64,000 nt of DNA from Mesorhizobium sp. ZC-5 (GCF_025753855.1 NZ_JAOWPT010000005.1:124001-188000); one strand, 5' to 3'. Shown: positions 27,750-38,342, numbered from the stretch's first letter. Notes: generated by a model not told the origin, from the sequence alone. A program made the numbers and translations.

Positions 27750-30700
27750 ATGGCGGCCGACATAACCATACGTGACCCGCTGAAGCGCGAGGCGATGGCG
27801 CAGGCGGCGAAGGCGGAAACGCCGGCGCGCCCGTTCATCCATCTGCGTGTCCATTCGGCCTATTCGCTGCTCGAAGGCGCGCTGCCGCTTGCCAAGATCG
27901 TCGACCACGCGGCGAAGGATTCCGCACCTGCGATAGCCGTCACCGATACCAACAATCTTTTCGGCGCGCTCGAATTCGCGCAGAAAGCGACCAAGGAAGG
28001 CGTCCAACCGATCATCGGCTGCCAGGTCGATCTCGCCTTTGGCGGCGAGGTCAATGAAGGTCAGCGCAGCCATCACCGCAAGGGTCCGGACCTTTTTCCG
28101 GTTGTGCTGATCGCTGCCAACGAGGTGGGTTACGGCAATCTCGTCCGTCTCGTCAGCCGCATGTACCTGGACACGCCGCCGGGCGAGGGCGTTCAGTTGC
28201 CGGTCGAGGCGATCGACGGGAACTCCGACGGCATCATCTGCCTGACCGGCGGCGAGCGTGGCCCGGTCGGCGCCGCGCTGAAGACCGACCATGCCGCACT
28301 CGCCGAATCGAGGCTTGCCGAGCTCAGCCGCCTGTTCAGCGACCGGCTCTATGTCGAGCTCTCCCGCCCCTCCGGCTACGACCGCACGGTCGAGGCGGCC
28401 ACGATCGAACTCGCCTACCGCCACGACCTGCCGCTGGTCGCCACCAACGAGGCGTTTTTCCCCGCCCGCGACGACTACGAGGCGCATGATGCCCTGATTG
28501 CCATTGCAGAGGGCGCCGTCGTGGCTGCGGACGACCGCCGCCGCCTGTCGCCCGACAATTTCCTGAAGAGCCAGGCCGAGATGGCGGCACTTTTCGCCGA
28601 TATCCCGGAAGCGGTCGACAACACCGTCGAGATCGCCCGGCGCTGTTCCTATTATCCGAAGAATCGCAATCCGATCCTGCCGCGCTTTGCCGCCCGCGAC
28701 GCCGAGGATGCCAACGCGGCGGTGGAGGCCGAAGCTGAGGAGTTAGCCCGCCAGGCGCGCGAAGGCCTCGCGATGCGCATCGAGACGCGGGGCCTAACTG
28801 CGGGCTACAGCGAGGAACAGTACCGCGAACGCCTCGAATACGAACTCGGCATCATCGCCCGGATGAAATATCCGGGCTATTTCCTCATCGTCGCCGACTT
28901 CATCAAATGGGCGAAGGCACAGGACATCCCGGTCGGTCCGGGCCGCGGTTCGGGTGCCGGGTCGCTGGTCGCCTACGCGCTCACCATAACCGATGTCGAT
29001 CCGCTGCGCTTCTCGCTGCTGTTCGAGCGCTTCCTCAATCCAGACCGCGTCTCGATGCCCGACTTCGACATCGACTTCTGCCAGGACCGGCGCGAAGAGG
29101 TCATCCGCTACGTCCAGGCGAAGTATGGCCGCGACCAGGTCGGCCAGATCATCACCTTCGGTACGCTGCAGGCGCGCGCGGTGCTGCGCGATGTCGGGCG
29201 CGTTCTGCAGATGCCTTACGGACAGGTCGACCGGCTCTGCAAGATGGTGCCGTCCAACCCCGCCAACCCCGTCAAGCTGGCGGACGCCATCGCCAACGAG
29301 CCGCGCTTTGCCGAGGAGGCTGAAAAAGAGCCGATCGTCGAAACGTTGCTCGCCATGGCGCAGAAGTTGGAAGGGCTCTATCGCCACGCCTCGACCCACG
29401 CCGCCGGCATCGTGATCGGCGACCGGCCGCTGTCGCAACTGGTGCCGATGTACCGCGACCCGCGCTCCGACATGCCGGTCACCCAGTTCAACATGAAATA
29501 TGTCGAGCAGGCCGGGCTGGTGAAGTTCGACTTCCTCGGCCTGAAGACGCTCACCGTCCTTGAGACTGCGGTAAAGCTCATCCGCCGCCGCGGCATCGAT
29601 ATCGACTTGGCGAAAATCCCGCTCGACGATCCGGACACTTACGCAATGCTGTCGCGCGGCGAGGTGGTCGGCGTGTTCCAGGTGGAATCGGCCGGCATGC
29701 GCAAGGCTCTGATCGGCATGCGTCCTGACCGCATCGAGGACATCATCGCGCTGGTGGCGCTTTACCGCCCAGGTCCGATGGAGAACATCCCGACCTACAA
29801 TGCCCGCAAGCATGGCGAGGAGGAGATGGCGTCGATCCATCCCAAGATCGACCATCTGGTCAAGGAGACGCAAGGCGTCATCGTCTACCAGGAACAGGTG
29901 ATGCAGATCGCCCAGGAGCTTTCCGGCTATTCACTCGGCGAAGCCGACCTGCTGCGCCGCGCCATGGGCAAGAAGATCCGCGCCGAAATGGACCAGCAGC
30001 GGGTGCGCTTCGTCACTGGTGCCGTCGAACGCGGCGTCGGCAAGCCGCAGGCCGATTTCATCTTCGACCTGCTGGCCAAGTTCGCCGACTACGGCTTCAA
30101 CAAGTCGCACGCCGCCGCCTACGCCATCGTCTCCTACCAGACCGCCTACCTGAAGGCGCATTACCCGGTCGAGTTCCTCGCCGCCTCGATGACGCTCGAC
30201 ATGGGCAACACCGACAAGCTGGCGGATTTCCGCCAGGATGCGCTGCGGCTCGGCATCGACGTTGTGGCCCCGTCGGTGACCAGTTCCTTCCGCAACTTCG
30301 AAGTGGGGGAAAATCGCATCTTCTACGCGCTGGCCGCCATCAAGGGCGTTGGCGACGCCGCCGTCGAGCATATCGTCGAAAAGCGGAAGGAGGGGCAGTT
30401 CTCCAGTCTTGCCGATTTCTGCGAGCGCGTTGATCCGCGGGTGGTGGGCAAGCGTGTCTTTGAAAGCCTCATCGCAGCCGGTGCGCTGGATTGCTTCGGT
30501 CACGACCGCGCCGCGATGATGGCGGGCGTCGAGCGCATGATGGGCATGGCGCAGCGCGCCCAGGAAAACGCCATGTCCGGCCAGACCGACATCTTCGGGA
30601 TGGCGGCGACCGGGCTGGCGGCCGTCCTGCACCTGCCTGTCGCCGAGCCATGGCTGGCGGCGGAAAAGCTGCACCGCGAATTCCAAGCGGTCGGCTTCTA

Positions 30701-31274
30701 TCTCTCGGCCCATCCGCTCGACGAATACAAGGCGGTGCTCGCCAAGATGCGCGTGCAGAACTGGGCGCAGTTCTCGGCCGGCGTGAAGCAGGGAGCGACC
30801 GCCGGCCGGCTTGCCGGCACCGTCACCTCGAAGCAGGAGCGCAAGACCCGCACCGGCAACAAGATGGGCGTCGTGCAGTTTTCCGACACCACCGGCCAGT
30901 ATGAAGCGGTGCTTTTCTCGGAAGCGCTGGCGCAATATCGCGACATTCTCGAAGCCGGCAGATCCGTCGTTATCACCGTTGCGGCGGAGGACCGGCCGGA
31001 AGGCGTTAATCTGCGCATCCAGACCGTTCAACTGCTGGATGATGTAGCGAGCCAGGTGCAGAAGGCGTTGCGTGTTTATGTGCGCGACGAGGGACCAGCA
31101 ACGACGATTCAATCGCAACTTGCTCAACGCGGTGAAGGTCAGGTGAGCATTATTGTTATCAAGGAAGGACGAGGCGAAGTCGAGATCGGATTGCTCGACC
31201 GCTACCGCATCTCACCGCAGATCGCCTCGGCGATGCGCGCCGTTCCCGGCGTTGTCGAGGTCGAACTGGTCTAG
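27750..31274 (+). CDS. dnaE: DNA polymerase III alpha subunit
   Basis: The catalytic subunit of the replicative polymerase. I use the ATG at 27750 (1174 residues); a GTG at 27735 would add five. The order is PHP domain (FIHLRVHSAYSLLEGALPLAKI), palm and fingers with PDFDIDFCQDRREE (catalytic Asp438 and Asp440), a third Asp in a later block, the tandem HhH region (DFCERVDPR), an OB domain and a C-terminal tail VEVELV. The length and motif pattern fit DnaE1, the replicative type, not the error-prone DnaE2. No imuA/imuB neighbours are present, in agreement. Confidence 0.96.
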   Translation: MAADITIRDPLKREAMAQAAKAETPARPFIHLRVHSAYSLLEGALPLAKIVDHAAKDSAPAIAVTDTNNLFGALEFAQKATKEGVQPIIGCQVDLAFGGEVNEGQRSHHRKGPDLFPVVLIAANEVGYGNLVRLVSRMYLDTPPGEGVQLPVEAIDGNSDGIICLTGGERGPVGAALKTDHAALAESRLAELSRLFSDRLYVELSRPSGYDRTVEAATIELAYRHDLPLVATNEAFFPARDDYEAHDALIAIAEGAVVAADDRRRLSPDNFLKSQAEMAALFADIPEAVDNTVEIARRCSYYPKNRNPILPRFAARDAEDANAAVEAEAEELARQAREGLAMRIETRGLTAGYSEEQYRERLEYELGIIARMKYPGYFLIVADFIKWAKAQDIPVGPGRGSGAGSLVAYALTITDVDPLRFSLLFERFLNPDRVSMPDFDIDFCQDRREEVIRYVQAKYGRDQVGQIITFGTLQARAVLRDVGRVLQMPYGQVDRLCKMVPSNPANPVKLADAIANEPRFAEEAEKEPIVETLLAMAQKLEGLYRHASTHAAGIVIGDRPLSQLVPMYRDPRSDMPVTQFNMKYVEQAGLVKFDFLGLKTLTVLETAVKLIRRRGIDIDLAKIPLDDPDTYAMLSRGEVVGVFQVESAGMRKALIGMRPDRIEDIIALVALYRPGPMENIPTYNARKHGEEEMASIHPKIDHLVKETQGVIVYQEQVMQIAQELSGYSLGEADLLRRAMGKKIRAEMDQQRVRFVTGAVERGVGKPQADFIFDLLAKFADYGFNKSHAAAYAIVSYQTAYLKAHYPVEFLAASMTLDMGNTDKLADFRQDALRLGIDVVAPSVTSSFRNFEVGENRIFYALAAIKGVGDAAVEHIVEKRKEGQFSSLADFCERVDPRVVGKRVFESLIAAGALDCFGHDRAAMMAGVERMMGMAQRAQENAMSGQTDIFGMAATGLAAVLHLPVAEPWLAAEKLHREFQAVGFYLSAHPLDEYKAVLAKMRVQNWAQFSAGVKQGATAGRLAGTVTSKQERKTRTGNKMGVVQFSDTTGQYEAVLFSEALAQYRDILEAGRSVVITVAAEDRPEGVNLRIQTVQLLDDVASQVQKALRVYVRDEGPATTIQSQLAQRGEGQVSIIVIKEGRGEVEIGLLDRYRISPQIASAMRAVPGVVEVELV

Positions 31275-31391
31275 CGCCCGCCTGCCGCTTTGCGTGCACG
31301 ACCCGGTCGCGGATAATCACTTCAGCGTGAGCAGGGTCCATCACGCCGAAGCGGCCACGATTTTGCCGTGCGTTGTCCCTAGCGCGGAATC

Positions 31392-32417
31392 ATGAACCGA
31401 CGCGCGCTGCTCTCCTTCGTCATTCTGGCATTGGTTTCTCGCAAGGCCGTTGCCCAGAGCGGTCAGGCTCCCGCAATGACCGCCGTTTCGCCGCTCGACG
31501 GAATCCTCGAGCGGGCAGGGAGCCTCGGCCAACTCAAGGCGGTCATGGTTGCCCGCAGCGGTGCGATTGTCGCCGAGCGCGGCTACCACGGCAGCAGCGT
31601 CACGGAGCCGACCAACATCAAGTCGGCGTCGAAGTCGGTCATCTCGGCCCTGGTCGGCATCGCCATCGACAAGGGCGTCCTGAAAGGGGTGGATCAGAAG
31701 ATCGCGCCGCTCTTGAGAAGAGATCTGCCGGATAATCCCGATCCGCGGATGGAAGAAATCACCATCGGCAATCTTCTTTCCATGCAGGCCGGGCTGGACC
31801 GTATGTCCGGCGCCAACTACGGGCGCTGGGTGTCGAGCCGCAACTGGGTGCGGGAGGCGCTGGCGCAGCCTTTCGTCGACGAACCGGGAGGCGGCATGCT
31901 CTATTCAACCGCCTCGACGCATCTGCTCTCGGCCATCCTCACCCGCGTCAGCGGTCGCTCGACGCGCGAGCTGGCTCGCGACTGGCTGGGGCCGCTGGAA
32001 AGTTTTTCCATCGGCGGCTGGGAACGCGATCCGCAAGGCATCTATCTCGGCGGCAACCAGATGGCGATGAGCACGCGTTCGCTGCTGGCCTTCGGCGAGT
32101 TGTATCGCAACGGCGGCAGGACCGCCGGCGGGCAACAACTGGTATCGCCGGAATGGATCGAACTTTCCTGGCGGCCGCGCACCAATTCGCGCTTCACCGG
32201 CGACGCTTACGGGTATGGCTGGTTCCTGCGCGAGATCGGCGGACAGGATGTGCGCTACGCCTGGGGTTATGGCGGGCAGATGCTCTACATCGTGCCGTCG
32301 CTCCAACTCACCGTCGCCATGACGTCGGATGAAAACAATCCCGCCGCACGGAACGGATACCGCGACAGTCTGCACAGTCTCGCGGGCGAGATCATCGCCG
32401 CGATCGCAAGCAGCTAA
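31392..32417 (+). CDS. secreted serine hydrolase, beta-lactamase / class C esterase family
   Basis: A 341-residue protein with signal MNRRALLSFVILALVSRKAVA. The serine nucleophile and general base are in S78ASK81 (motif SxxK), and the second motif is Y171ST (canonical YxN). The third motif, normally HxG or KTG, reads WGYGGQM near the C terminus. This pattern fits penicillin-binding-protein-like esterases and D-aminopeptidases rather than antibiotic-hydrolysing beta-lactamases. It is alone in its unit and ends just before a strong bidirectional hairpin. Confidence 0.82.
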   Translation: MNRRALLSFVILALVSRKAVAQSGQAPAMTAVSPLDGILERAGSLGQLKAVMVARSGAIVAERGYHGSSVTEPTNIKSASKSVISALVGIAIDKGVLKGVDQKIAPLLRRDLPDNPDPRMEEITIGNLLSMQAGLDRMSGANYGRWVSSRNWVREALAQPFVDEPGGGMLYSTASTHLLSAILTRVSGRSTRELARDWLGPLESFSIGGWERDPQGIYLGGNQMAMSTRSLLAFGELYRNGGRTAGGQQLVSPEWIELSWRPRTNSRFTGDAYGYGWFLREIGGQDVRYAWGYGGQMLYIVPSLQLTVAMTSDENNPAARNGYRDSLHSLAGEIIAAIASS

Positions 32418-32432
32418 ACTGGAAAGGGTTGA

Positions 32433-32474
32433 AAGGAAGGTACCGACGGCCGAATGCCCGCCGGTACCTTCCTT
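32433..32474. terminator. bidirectional terminator
   Basis: A perfect 13-bp inverted repeat (AAGGAAGGTACCG / CGGTACCTTCCTT) with a 16-base loop between the convergent serine hydrolase and molybdenum dehydrogenase genes, 16 bases after one stop and 12 before the other. Confidence 0.75.
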
Positions 32475-32485
32475 GAGTGCAGCCC

Positions 32486-34690
32486 TTACGCCGACAGGCC
32501 CTTGGTGATCGGCAGGCTGCGGATGGTCTTTCCGGTCGCCGCCCTCAGCGCATTGGCGACGGCCGGGCCGATCGGCGGCACGCCCGGCTCGCCGACGCCG
32601 GTAGGCGGCTCGTCGGACGCCACGATGTGCACCTCGACCTTCGGCATCTGGTCGATGCGCAGCGGCGTGTAGGTGTCATAGTTCTCCTGGTCCACCACGC
32701 CGCCGGTGAGCGTCAGTTCCTCCTGCAGGATGGCGCCAAGCCCGAAGCCGATGCCGCCTTCCATCTGCGCGCGGATCTGGTCGGGATTGATGGCGATGCC
32801 GCAATCGACCGCGCAGACCACGCGGTCGACGGTGAAGTCGCTGGCGCTCTTGAAGGTGATCTCCACCACCTCCGCCACATAGGTCGAGAAGCTCTCATGC
32901 AGGGCGACGCCGCGAAAGCGGCCTTCCGGCAGCGGTGTGTCCCAGCCGGCTTTCTCCGCCGCAAGCCGCAGCACGGCGGCATGGCGCGGATGCGCGTCGA
33001 GCATCGACAGGCGGAACTCAACGGGGTCGCGCTTGGCCTCCAACGCAAGTTCGTCGATGAAGGTCTCCATCACGTAAGCCGTGTGCGTCGAGCCGACCGA
33101 CCGCCACCACAGGACCGGGATGTTTACGTCCGTCGTAGTCAGGTCGACCTTCAAGTTGGGCACCGCATAGGGAAGGTTGGAAGCGCCCTCGACCGAGGTG
33201 GGGTCGACGCCGTTCTCGATCATCGCCGCCATCGGCGTGCCTCCCATGATCGACTGCCCGACGATATGGTCCTGCAGCGCGACGAGTTTGCCGTCCTTGT
33301 CGAGCCCTGCCTTGATCGCGTGGACATAAGCGGGCCGGTAGCGGCCGCCGCGCATGTCGTTCTCGCGCGTCCACTGCACCTTGACCGGCTTGCCGGGACC
33401 GAGCGCCTTCGCCACGGCGACCGCTTCGACAACCAGATCGGCGTCCGCGACGGCGCGGCGGCCGAAGCTGCCGCCGGTCTTCAGGACGTGCAGCCTGACC
33501 TTGTCCGGTGTGGTTCCGGCAACCTGGGCTGCGGCGGCCTGGTAGATGTCGGGCATCTGATGACCGCCCCAGACCTCCACGGTGCCGTCCGCGTCGATCC
33601 GCGCAACCGCATTCAGCGGCTCGATCGACGCATGGGCGAGATAGGGGAACTCGTATCGCCCTTCGACAACCTTGGCTGCCCCGGCCAGCGCCGCGGCGAC
33701 ATCGCCGTCATTGCGGGCCGTGGCTTTGGCCGGACCTTCGGCGAGCTTGTTGTACTCCGCCATGATCTCTGCGGTGCCGCGCTGCTCGGCTTTGGCCTCA
33801 TTCCATTCGACAGTCACGAGGTCGCGGCCCTTGAGCGCCGCCCACATGTTCTGGCCGACCACCGCGATGCCGCGCGGCGTCTGGACCACGTCGACGACGC
33901 CGTCGAACGCTTTCGCCTTGGCAGCGTCGAAGCTGGTCACTTCGGCCCCGAACTTCGGCGGATGGATCATCACCGCGGTCAGCAGCCCGTCCATCTTCAC
34001 GTCGATCGTGTAGGACTGGGTGCCGTTGGCTTTCCCGGCGGAATCGTAGCGCTTCAGCGTGTCGGAGCCGATCTGGGTCCACTTGTCGCGCGACTTCAGC
34101 GGCACGTCCTCGGGAACCGGCATGCCCGCCGCGGCTTGCGCCAGCTCGCCAAAGGTGGCGCGCTTGTCCGATCCATGGGAGATCACACCCGAAGCCGCCG
34201 TGACCTCGCTGTCCGGCACGCTCCATTCCTTTGCGGCCGCCGCGACCAGCATTGCGCGGGCCGCCGCGCCAGCCTTGCGATAGCGCTCCCAGGATGAAGT
34301 CATCGACGTAGAGCCGCCTGTACCCTGGAAGGCGCCGCCCCAGGCAAGATTGCCGAAGAGCGCGGTGTTTCCGGAGCCGCCGACCACGTCGACCTGCGCC
34401 CAGTCGCCGTCGAGCTCTTCCATCACCAGCGTCGCGATGCCGAAATAGGAGCCTTGCCCCATTTCGAACTGGGACGAATGGATGATGATGCGGTTCTCCG
34501 GCGTGATCTCGACATAGGTCTGGAACGGGTTGGCCTGCGCGGCTGCCGGCGCCGCTTGAGCGATCGCCGGGTTGCCGGCGATCAGTCGGTAGCCGACAGC
34601 AAGGCCGGTGGCTGCGGTGGCGCCGAGAAGGAACTGGCGGCGGGTCGGCTTGACGGCTTCTTTCTTCATCAAAAACTGCAGCATGGTCAT
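32486..34690 (-). CDS. IorB-type molybdenum dehydrogenase large subunit
   Basis: The molybdopterin-cytosine-dinucleotide subunit of an isoquinoline 1-oxidoreductase-like aldehyde or heterocycle dehydrogenase. The ATG at 34690 overlaps the stop of the 2Fe-2S subunit gene, giving 734 residues. A TAT signal is present ([18 protein letters not shown]). Family blocks include [13 protein letters not shown]-type [60 protein letters not shown] and [17 protein letters not shown] with the catalytic Glu. The physiological substrate is unknown, and no XdhC-type maturation factor or cytochrome subunit is adjacent. Confidence 0.9.
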   Translation of the reverse strand: MTMLQFLMKKEAVKPTRRQFLLGATAATGLAVGYRLIAGNPAIAQAAPAAAQANPFQTYVEITPENRIIIHSSQFEMGQGSYFGIATLVMEELDGDWAQVDVVGGSGNTALFGNLAWGGAFQGTGGSTSMTSSWERYRKAGAAARAMLVAAAAKEWSVPDSEVTAASGVISHGSDKRATFGELAQAAAGMPVPEDVPLKSRDKWTQIGSDTLKRYDSAGKANGTQSYTIDVKMDGLLTAVMIHPPKFGAEVTSFDAAKAKAFDGVVDVVQTPRGIAVVGQNMWAALKGRDLVTVEWNEAKAEQRGTAEIMAEYNKLAEGPAKATARNDGDVAAALAGAAKVVEGRYEFPYLAHASIEPLNAVARIDADGTVEVWGGHQMPDIYQAAAAQVAGTTPDKVRLHVLKTGGSFGRRAVADADLVVEAVAVAKALGPGKPVKVQWTRENDMRGGRYRPAYVHAIKAGLDKDGKLVALQDHIVGQSIMGGTPMAAMIENGVDPTSVEGASNLPYAVPNLKVDLTTTDVNIPVLWWRSVGSTHTAYVMETFIDELALEAKRDPVEFRLSMLDAHPRHAAVLRLAAEKAGWDTPLPEGRFRGVALHESFSTYVAEVVEITFKSASDFTVDRVVCAVDCGIAINPDQIRAQMEGGIGFGLGAILQEELTLTGGVVDQENYDTYTPLRIDQMPKVEVHIVASDEPPTGVGEPGVPPIGPAVANALRAATGKTIRSLPITKGLSA

Positions 34691-35145
34691 GCCTCCAGCC
34701 GGTTTGCGGCTTCGTGGATTGCCGCGCGGATGCGTTGGTAGGTTGCGCAGCGGCAGAGATTGCCGCTCATCGCCGAATCGATGTCGTCGTCGGTCGGCTT
34801 CGGCGTTTCGGCCAAAAGCGCGGTTGCCGACATGATCTGGCCCGACTGGCAGTAGCCGCATTGCGGCACGTCGAGCTCTGCCCACACCGTCTGCACCGTC
34901 TCGCTGACCTTGCCGGAGAGGCCCTCGATCGTGGTGACCGACATGCCTTCCACGTCGCCGATGGCGGTCTGGCAGGAGCGGGTCGGCGATCCGTCGATAT
35001 GCACGGTACAGGCGCCGCATTGCGCCATGCCGCAGCCGAATTTCGTCCCGGTCAGTCCGATCACGTCGCGGATTGCCCAGAGCAACGGCATCTCCGGATC
35101 GGCGTCGAGCGTTTGCGCTTCGCCATTGAGGGTAAAAGCGACCAT
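34687..35145 (-). CDS. IorA-type 2Fe-2S subunit
   Basis: The small electron-transfer subunit that pairs with the large subunit downstream. I chose the ATG at 35145 (152 residues) with GGAGAG 6 bases upstream, rather than 35169. Two iron-sulfur clusters are visible: the plant-type cluster CGMAQCGAC with a later Cys in RSCQT, and the helical cluster CGYCQSGQ with CRC near the C terminus. The stop overlaps the large-subunit start. Confidence 0.93.
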   Translation of the reverse strand: MVAFTLNGEAQTLDADPEMPLLWAIRDVIGLTGTKFGCGMAQCGACTVHIDGSPTRSCQTAIGDVEGMSVTTIEGLSGKVSETVQTVWAELDVPQCGYCQSGQIMSATALLAETPKPTDDDIDSAMSGNLCRCATYQRIRAAIHEAANRLEA

Positions 35146-35345
35146 GGGATGCTCTCCTTTTTTGAGCAAATTGGTGCCTACGCCTCGGGTGGCTGGGCTC
35201 GGGACGCATTGCGTCGAGGCGTAGCTTCCTCAAGCGTACGGTCGCGGTGCCATTCCTAGCAAGATCGATACTGTTCAATCGCGCGATCGTGATGGCGGAA
35301 GGGACGGCTGCACGTTCGCGTGATGCCGTCGTGACGCAGGTTCGT

Positions 35346-36236
35346 TCACGGCATGGGTGTAACCGCCATGTCGGCTGGCTTGCCACGCCGCCTTGGCAGG
35401 TTGAGGAGATTGCCGGTCAGGATCAGCGCCGCGCCGGCCGCGGTGAAAAGATCGATCTGCTCGGCATACAGCAGCCAGCCGATGAGTGCTGCCAGCGGCA
35501 CCCGCAGGAAATCCATCGGCATGATGACGGTGGCGTCGGCATGCGCCAGCGCCCGCGCCATGCAGAAATGCGAGAACGTGCCCGAAAAGGCTATGACGAA
35601 GATCCACGGCCACACGCTCGCCGGCGGCGTCTGCCAGACCTGGATGGCGGGAATGATGCCTGCCGCCGACTGGATGATGAGCATCCAGAAGATGATTCTC
35701 ACGACGCTGTCGGTGCGGGTGAGCGACTTCGTCATGACGATCGATATGCCGAAGGCCAAAGCGGCGCCCAGCACCACCAGATGCCCGGGGTTCACCGTGT
35801 CGAGCCCGGGACGGACGATGACGGTGACGCCGATCAGGCCGAACACGATCGCCGTGATCCGCGCCGCGTCCAGTCTTTCGCCCAGCACCACCACCGCCAG
35901 GAGCGCCGTCCAGATCGGCGTGGTGAATTCGATCGAGATCAGTTGCGCCAGCGGGATGAGCGTCAGCGCGTAGAGCCAAGCGGTCTGGCCGGCATAATGG
36001 ATGAGGTTGCGGCCGAGATGCTGCAGCGGATGCGCGGTCTTCATCGCCCGCAGCCCGCCGGCCCGGTAGACCAGCGGCAGCAGCATGATGAACCCGAGCA
36101 CCGAACGCATCTCCATCACCTGGAAGATGTTCAGCACTTCGGTCGTCTCGCGGCCCGCCACCGCCATCACGAGGAAGCAGGTGATGGCTCCCGCCATCCA
36201 CAGCACGGCCTTGAGGTTGGATTGTTCCGGCAACAT
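35346..36236 (-). CDS. EamA/DMT-family permease
   Basis: A 296-residue inner-membrane transporter with ten predicted helices and two EamA repeats. Representative helices are AVLWMAGAITCFLVMAVAGR, PIWTALLAVVVLGERLDAARITAIVFGLIGVTVIV and PMDFLRVPLAALIGWLLYAEQIDLFTAAGAALILTGNLL; both repeats carry the conserved E-R/E-Q turn. Start ATG 36236; the frame is open upstream to 36746 but that part is not protein-like. Its substrate is unknown; amino-acid or metabolite export is typical. Confidence 0.85.
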   Translation of the reverse strand: MLPEQSNLKAVLWMAGAITCFLVMAVAGRETTEVLNIFQVMEMRSVLGFIMLLPLVYRAGGLRAMKTAHPLQHLGRNLIHYAGQTAWLYALTLIPLAQLISIEFTTPIWTALLAVVVLGERLDAARITAIVFGLIGVTVIVRPGLDTVNPGHLVVLGAALAFGISIVMTKSLTRTDSVVRIIFWMLIIQSAAGIIPAIQVWQTPPASVWPWIFVIAFSGTFSHFCMARALAHADATVIMPMDFLRVPLAALIGWLLYAEQIDLFTAAGAALILTGNLLNLPRRRGKPADMAVTPMP

Positions 36237-36565
36237 CGGCGCTATCTCGCAACCGCGCCCCGCAATCGCAACACCTGGTCGCGGTTTTCGTATGGGCCAG
36301 CACGCGCAACCTGTTGAGGCCGGCATGCCGATGAAGCGCGAGGCGGCGCCTCGACTAATCTCCCCACTTATGGGGGAGATGGCCGGCAGGCCAGAGGGTA
36401 CGAACGAGCGGAGGACGATCAAGATATGGCGAGGAATCATGCATCGCATCCTGCCCAAAAGCGGTCTAGAATAGCGATCCGGCTTCGTGTAATGAGCCGC
36501 GATCCCCATATTGGGGCGAAAAGGCGGGCAATCCGTGCCCGTATGGAACAGCGTTGGGTGCGACA
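36237..36565. other. intergenic region with a rhizobial palindromic repeat
   Basis: This 329-base gap separates the divergent permease and DAHP synthase genes. It contains the palindromic unit described separately at 36341-36392. A TAGAAT hexamer at 36467-36472 may be a -10 box for the DAHP synthase gene, but no good -35 is at the right distance. A CCCCATATTGGGG dyad is at about 36505-36517. No gene is evident. Confidence 0.5.
36341..36392. repeat. palindromic intergenic repeat of rhizobial type
   Basis: Three inverted elements follow one another: CGAGGCGGCGCCTCG, then ATCTCCCC / GGGGAGAT (36358-36365 and 36373-36380), then GGCCGGCAGGCC (36381-36392). The string AATCTCCCC...GGGGGAGATG followed by a GC-rich palindrome is a form I associate with dispersed palindromic repeats in Mesorhizobium and relatives. 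A genome-wide copy count would confirm it. Confidence 0.6.
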
Positions 36566-37939
36566 ATGACGAAATGGTCACCAAATTCCTGGAGAGCAAA
36601 GCCGATCCAGCAGGTGCCGGCCTATCCGGATGCGGCTGCCTTGGCTGAGACCGAGGCCCGTCTTGCCACCTTTCCGCCGCTCGTTTTTGCAGGTGAGGCG
36701 CGCAAGCTGAAGAAGCAGCTTGCACAGGTCTCTGCCGGTGACGCATTTCTTCTTCAGGGCGGTGACTGCGCCGAGAGCTTCGCGGAACATGGCGCCGACA
36801 ACATCCGCGACTTCTTCCGCGTCTTCCTGCAGATGTCGGTGGTGCTGACCTTCGCCGGCTCGCAGCCGGTGGTGAAGGTCGGCCGCGTCGCCGGACAGTT
36901 CGCGAAACCCCGGTCCTCCGAGTTCGAAACCAAGGACGGCGTTTCGCTGCTGACCTACCGCGGCGATATCGTCAACGGCACCGGCTTCGACGAGAAGTCG
37001 CGCACGCCCGATCCGGCGCGCCAGGAAATGGCTTACCGCCAGTCGGCGGCGACGCTCAACCTGCTGCGGGCCTTCGCGCAGGGCGGCTACGCCAACCTCG
37101 AGAACGTCCACAAATGGATGCTCGGCTTCGTCTCGGACAGCCCGCAGGGCGAGCGTTACGAGGCGCTGGCCAACCGCATCACCGAGACGATGGATTTCAT
37201 GCGTGCCGTCGGCATCACGTCGGAGACGAACTATGCGCTCCGCGAGACCGATTTCTACACCAGTCACGAGGCGCTGCTGCTCGGCTACGAGGAGGCGCTG
37301 ACGCGCGTCGATTCCACCTCGGGCGACTGGTATGCCACGTCGGGGCACATGATCTGGGTCGGCGACCGTACTCGCCAGCCCGACCATGCGCATATAGAAT
37401 ACTGCCGCGGCATCAAGAACCCGCTCGGCCTCAAATGCGGTCCGTCGATGACGGCGGATGGGCTGTTGAACCTCATCGACATCCTCAATCCGGAAAACGA
37501 GGCCGGCCGCCTGACGCTGATCGCGCGTTTCGGCGCCGACAAGGCCGGTGAGCATCTGCCGAAGCTTATCCGCGCCGTCGAGAAGGAAGGCCGCAAGGTC
37601 GTATGGTCGTGCGATCCGATGCATGGCAACACGATCACCGCCGCCGGCTACAAGACCCGGCCGTTCGACCGCATCCTGAAGGAGGTGCAGACCTTCTTCG
37701 ACGTGCATCGCGCCGAAGGCACGCATCCAGGCGGCATCCACATCGAGATGACCGGCAACAACGTCACCGAATGCACCGGCGGCGCCCGCGCCATCCGTGA
37801 CGAGGACCTGCAGGACCGCTACCACACCCATTGCGATCCGCGCCTCAATGCCGACCAGGCCATCGAACTGGCTTTCCTGACATCGGATCTTCTCAAGAAG
37901 GGCCAGGTCAAGCACACGCACACCCAAGCGGCCGAGTAA
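36566..37939 (+). CDS. 3-deoxy-7-phosphoheptulonate synthase, class II
   Basis: The first enzyme of the shikimate pathway, joining phosphoenolpyruvate and erythrose 4-phosphate. The ATG at 36566 gives 457 residues, the usual size for class II (plant/mycobacterial type) enzymes. Diagnostic blocks: [30 protein letters not shown] (with metal-binding Cys), [38 protein letters not shown] and ECTGGARAI with metal ligands. Ribosome binding site is poor. The gene is alone, with a strong terminator downstream. Confidence 0.96.
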   Translation: MTKWSPNSWRAKPIQQVPAYPDAAALAETEARLATFPPLVFAGEARKLKKQLAQVSAGDAFLLQGGDCAESFAEHGADNIRDFFRVFLQMSVVLTFAGSQPVVKVGRVAGQFAKPRSSEFETKDGVSLLTYRGDIVNGTGFDEKSRTPDPARQEMAYRQSAATLNLLRAFAQGGYANLENVHKWMLGFVSDSPQGERYEALANRITETMDFMRAVGITSETNYALRETDFYTSHEALLLGYEEALTRVDSTSGDWYATSGHMIWVGDRTRQPDHAHIEYCRGIKNPLGLKCGPSMTADGLLNLIDILNPENEAGRLTLIARFGADKAGEHLPKLIRAVEKEGRKVVWSCDPMHGNTITAAGYKTRPFDRILKEVQTFFDVHRAEGTHPGGIHIEMTGNNVTECTGGARAIRDEDLQDRYHTHCDPRLNADQAIELAFLTSDLLKKGQVKHTHTQAAE

Positions 37940-37967
37940 GCCTTGCTCTGACGGCTTGCAATCAATC

Positions 37968-37999
37968 AAAAAGGCGCCGGAGAAAACCGGCGCCTTTTT
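37968..37999 (+). terminator. intrinsic terminator of the DAHP synthase gene
   Basis: A stem of 13 bp (AAAAAGGCGCCGG / CCGGCGCCTTTTT) with loop AGAAAA, followed by TTTTTG. It lies 28 bases after the stop and could work on both strands. Confidence 0.9.
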
Positions 38000-38075
38000 G
38001 TTCACGTCGTCTCTGGAGGCGTTAGACTCGGTGGATGCCGATATCAGCCAACCAGCTTTGGAACCGACTAAAAGC

Positions 38076-38342
38076 TTATGCGTCAGTCCGTTGCCCTTGT
38101 TTGCGCGACGTCTTTGCGGCGCCGGGCCGGGTGGGACAATCATGTTCCCTGCTTGCCGGCGTTCCACCCGCCTTGGGAAACAGGACATCCAGCGTGAGCG
38201 GCTCCTGCACTTTCCGATATCTATGCTCGCTTAGGCGGAAGTAGCCGATATCACGAAGCTGGCTGTCGTTCAGGTCCTCCAGGGACGCATCCCGTCGTCC
38301 ACGGCTCCGGAAAATGCTGAAGAATTCCGTCAGTACCCTCAT
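38076..38342 (-). CDS. DUF1127 family small protein
   Basis: An 88-residue basic protein. The DUF1127 signature appears at residues 19-37 (DASLEDLNDSQLRDIGYF), the short helix pair of YjiS-like proteins, which in rhizobia act in phosphate and carbon regulation and in RNA turnover. It carries an extra C-terminal tail of about 45 residues, rich in Lys and Arg, that is unlike the usual 47-residue form; part of that tail could be non-native. It is convergent with the DAHP synthase gene. Confidence 0.6.
   Translation of the reverse strand: MRVLTEFFSIFRSRGRRDASLEDLNDSQLRDIGYFRLSEHRYRKVQEPLTLDVLFPKAGGTPASREHDCPTRPGAAKTSRKQGQRTDA

Noticed and set aside
32477-34297. 606-codon open frame on the plus strand
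   Set aside because: Antisense to the IorB gene, which has clear family motifs; the product is His/Arg/Asp-rich with no recognisable domain.
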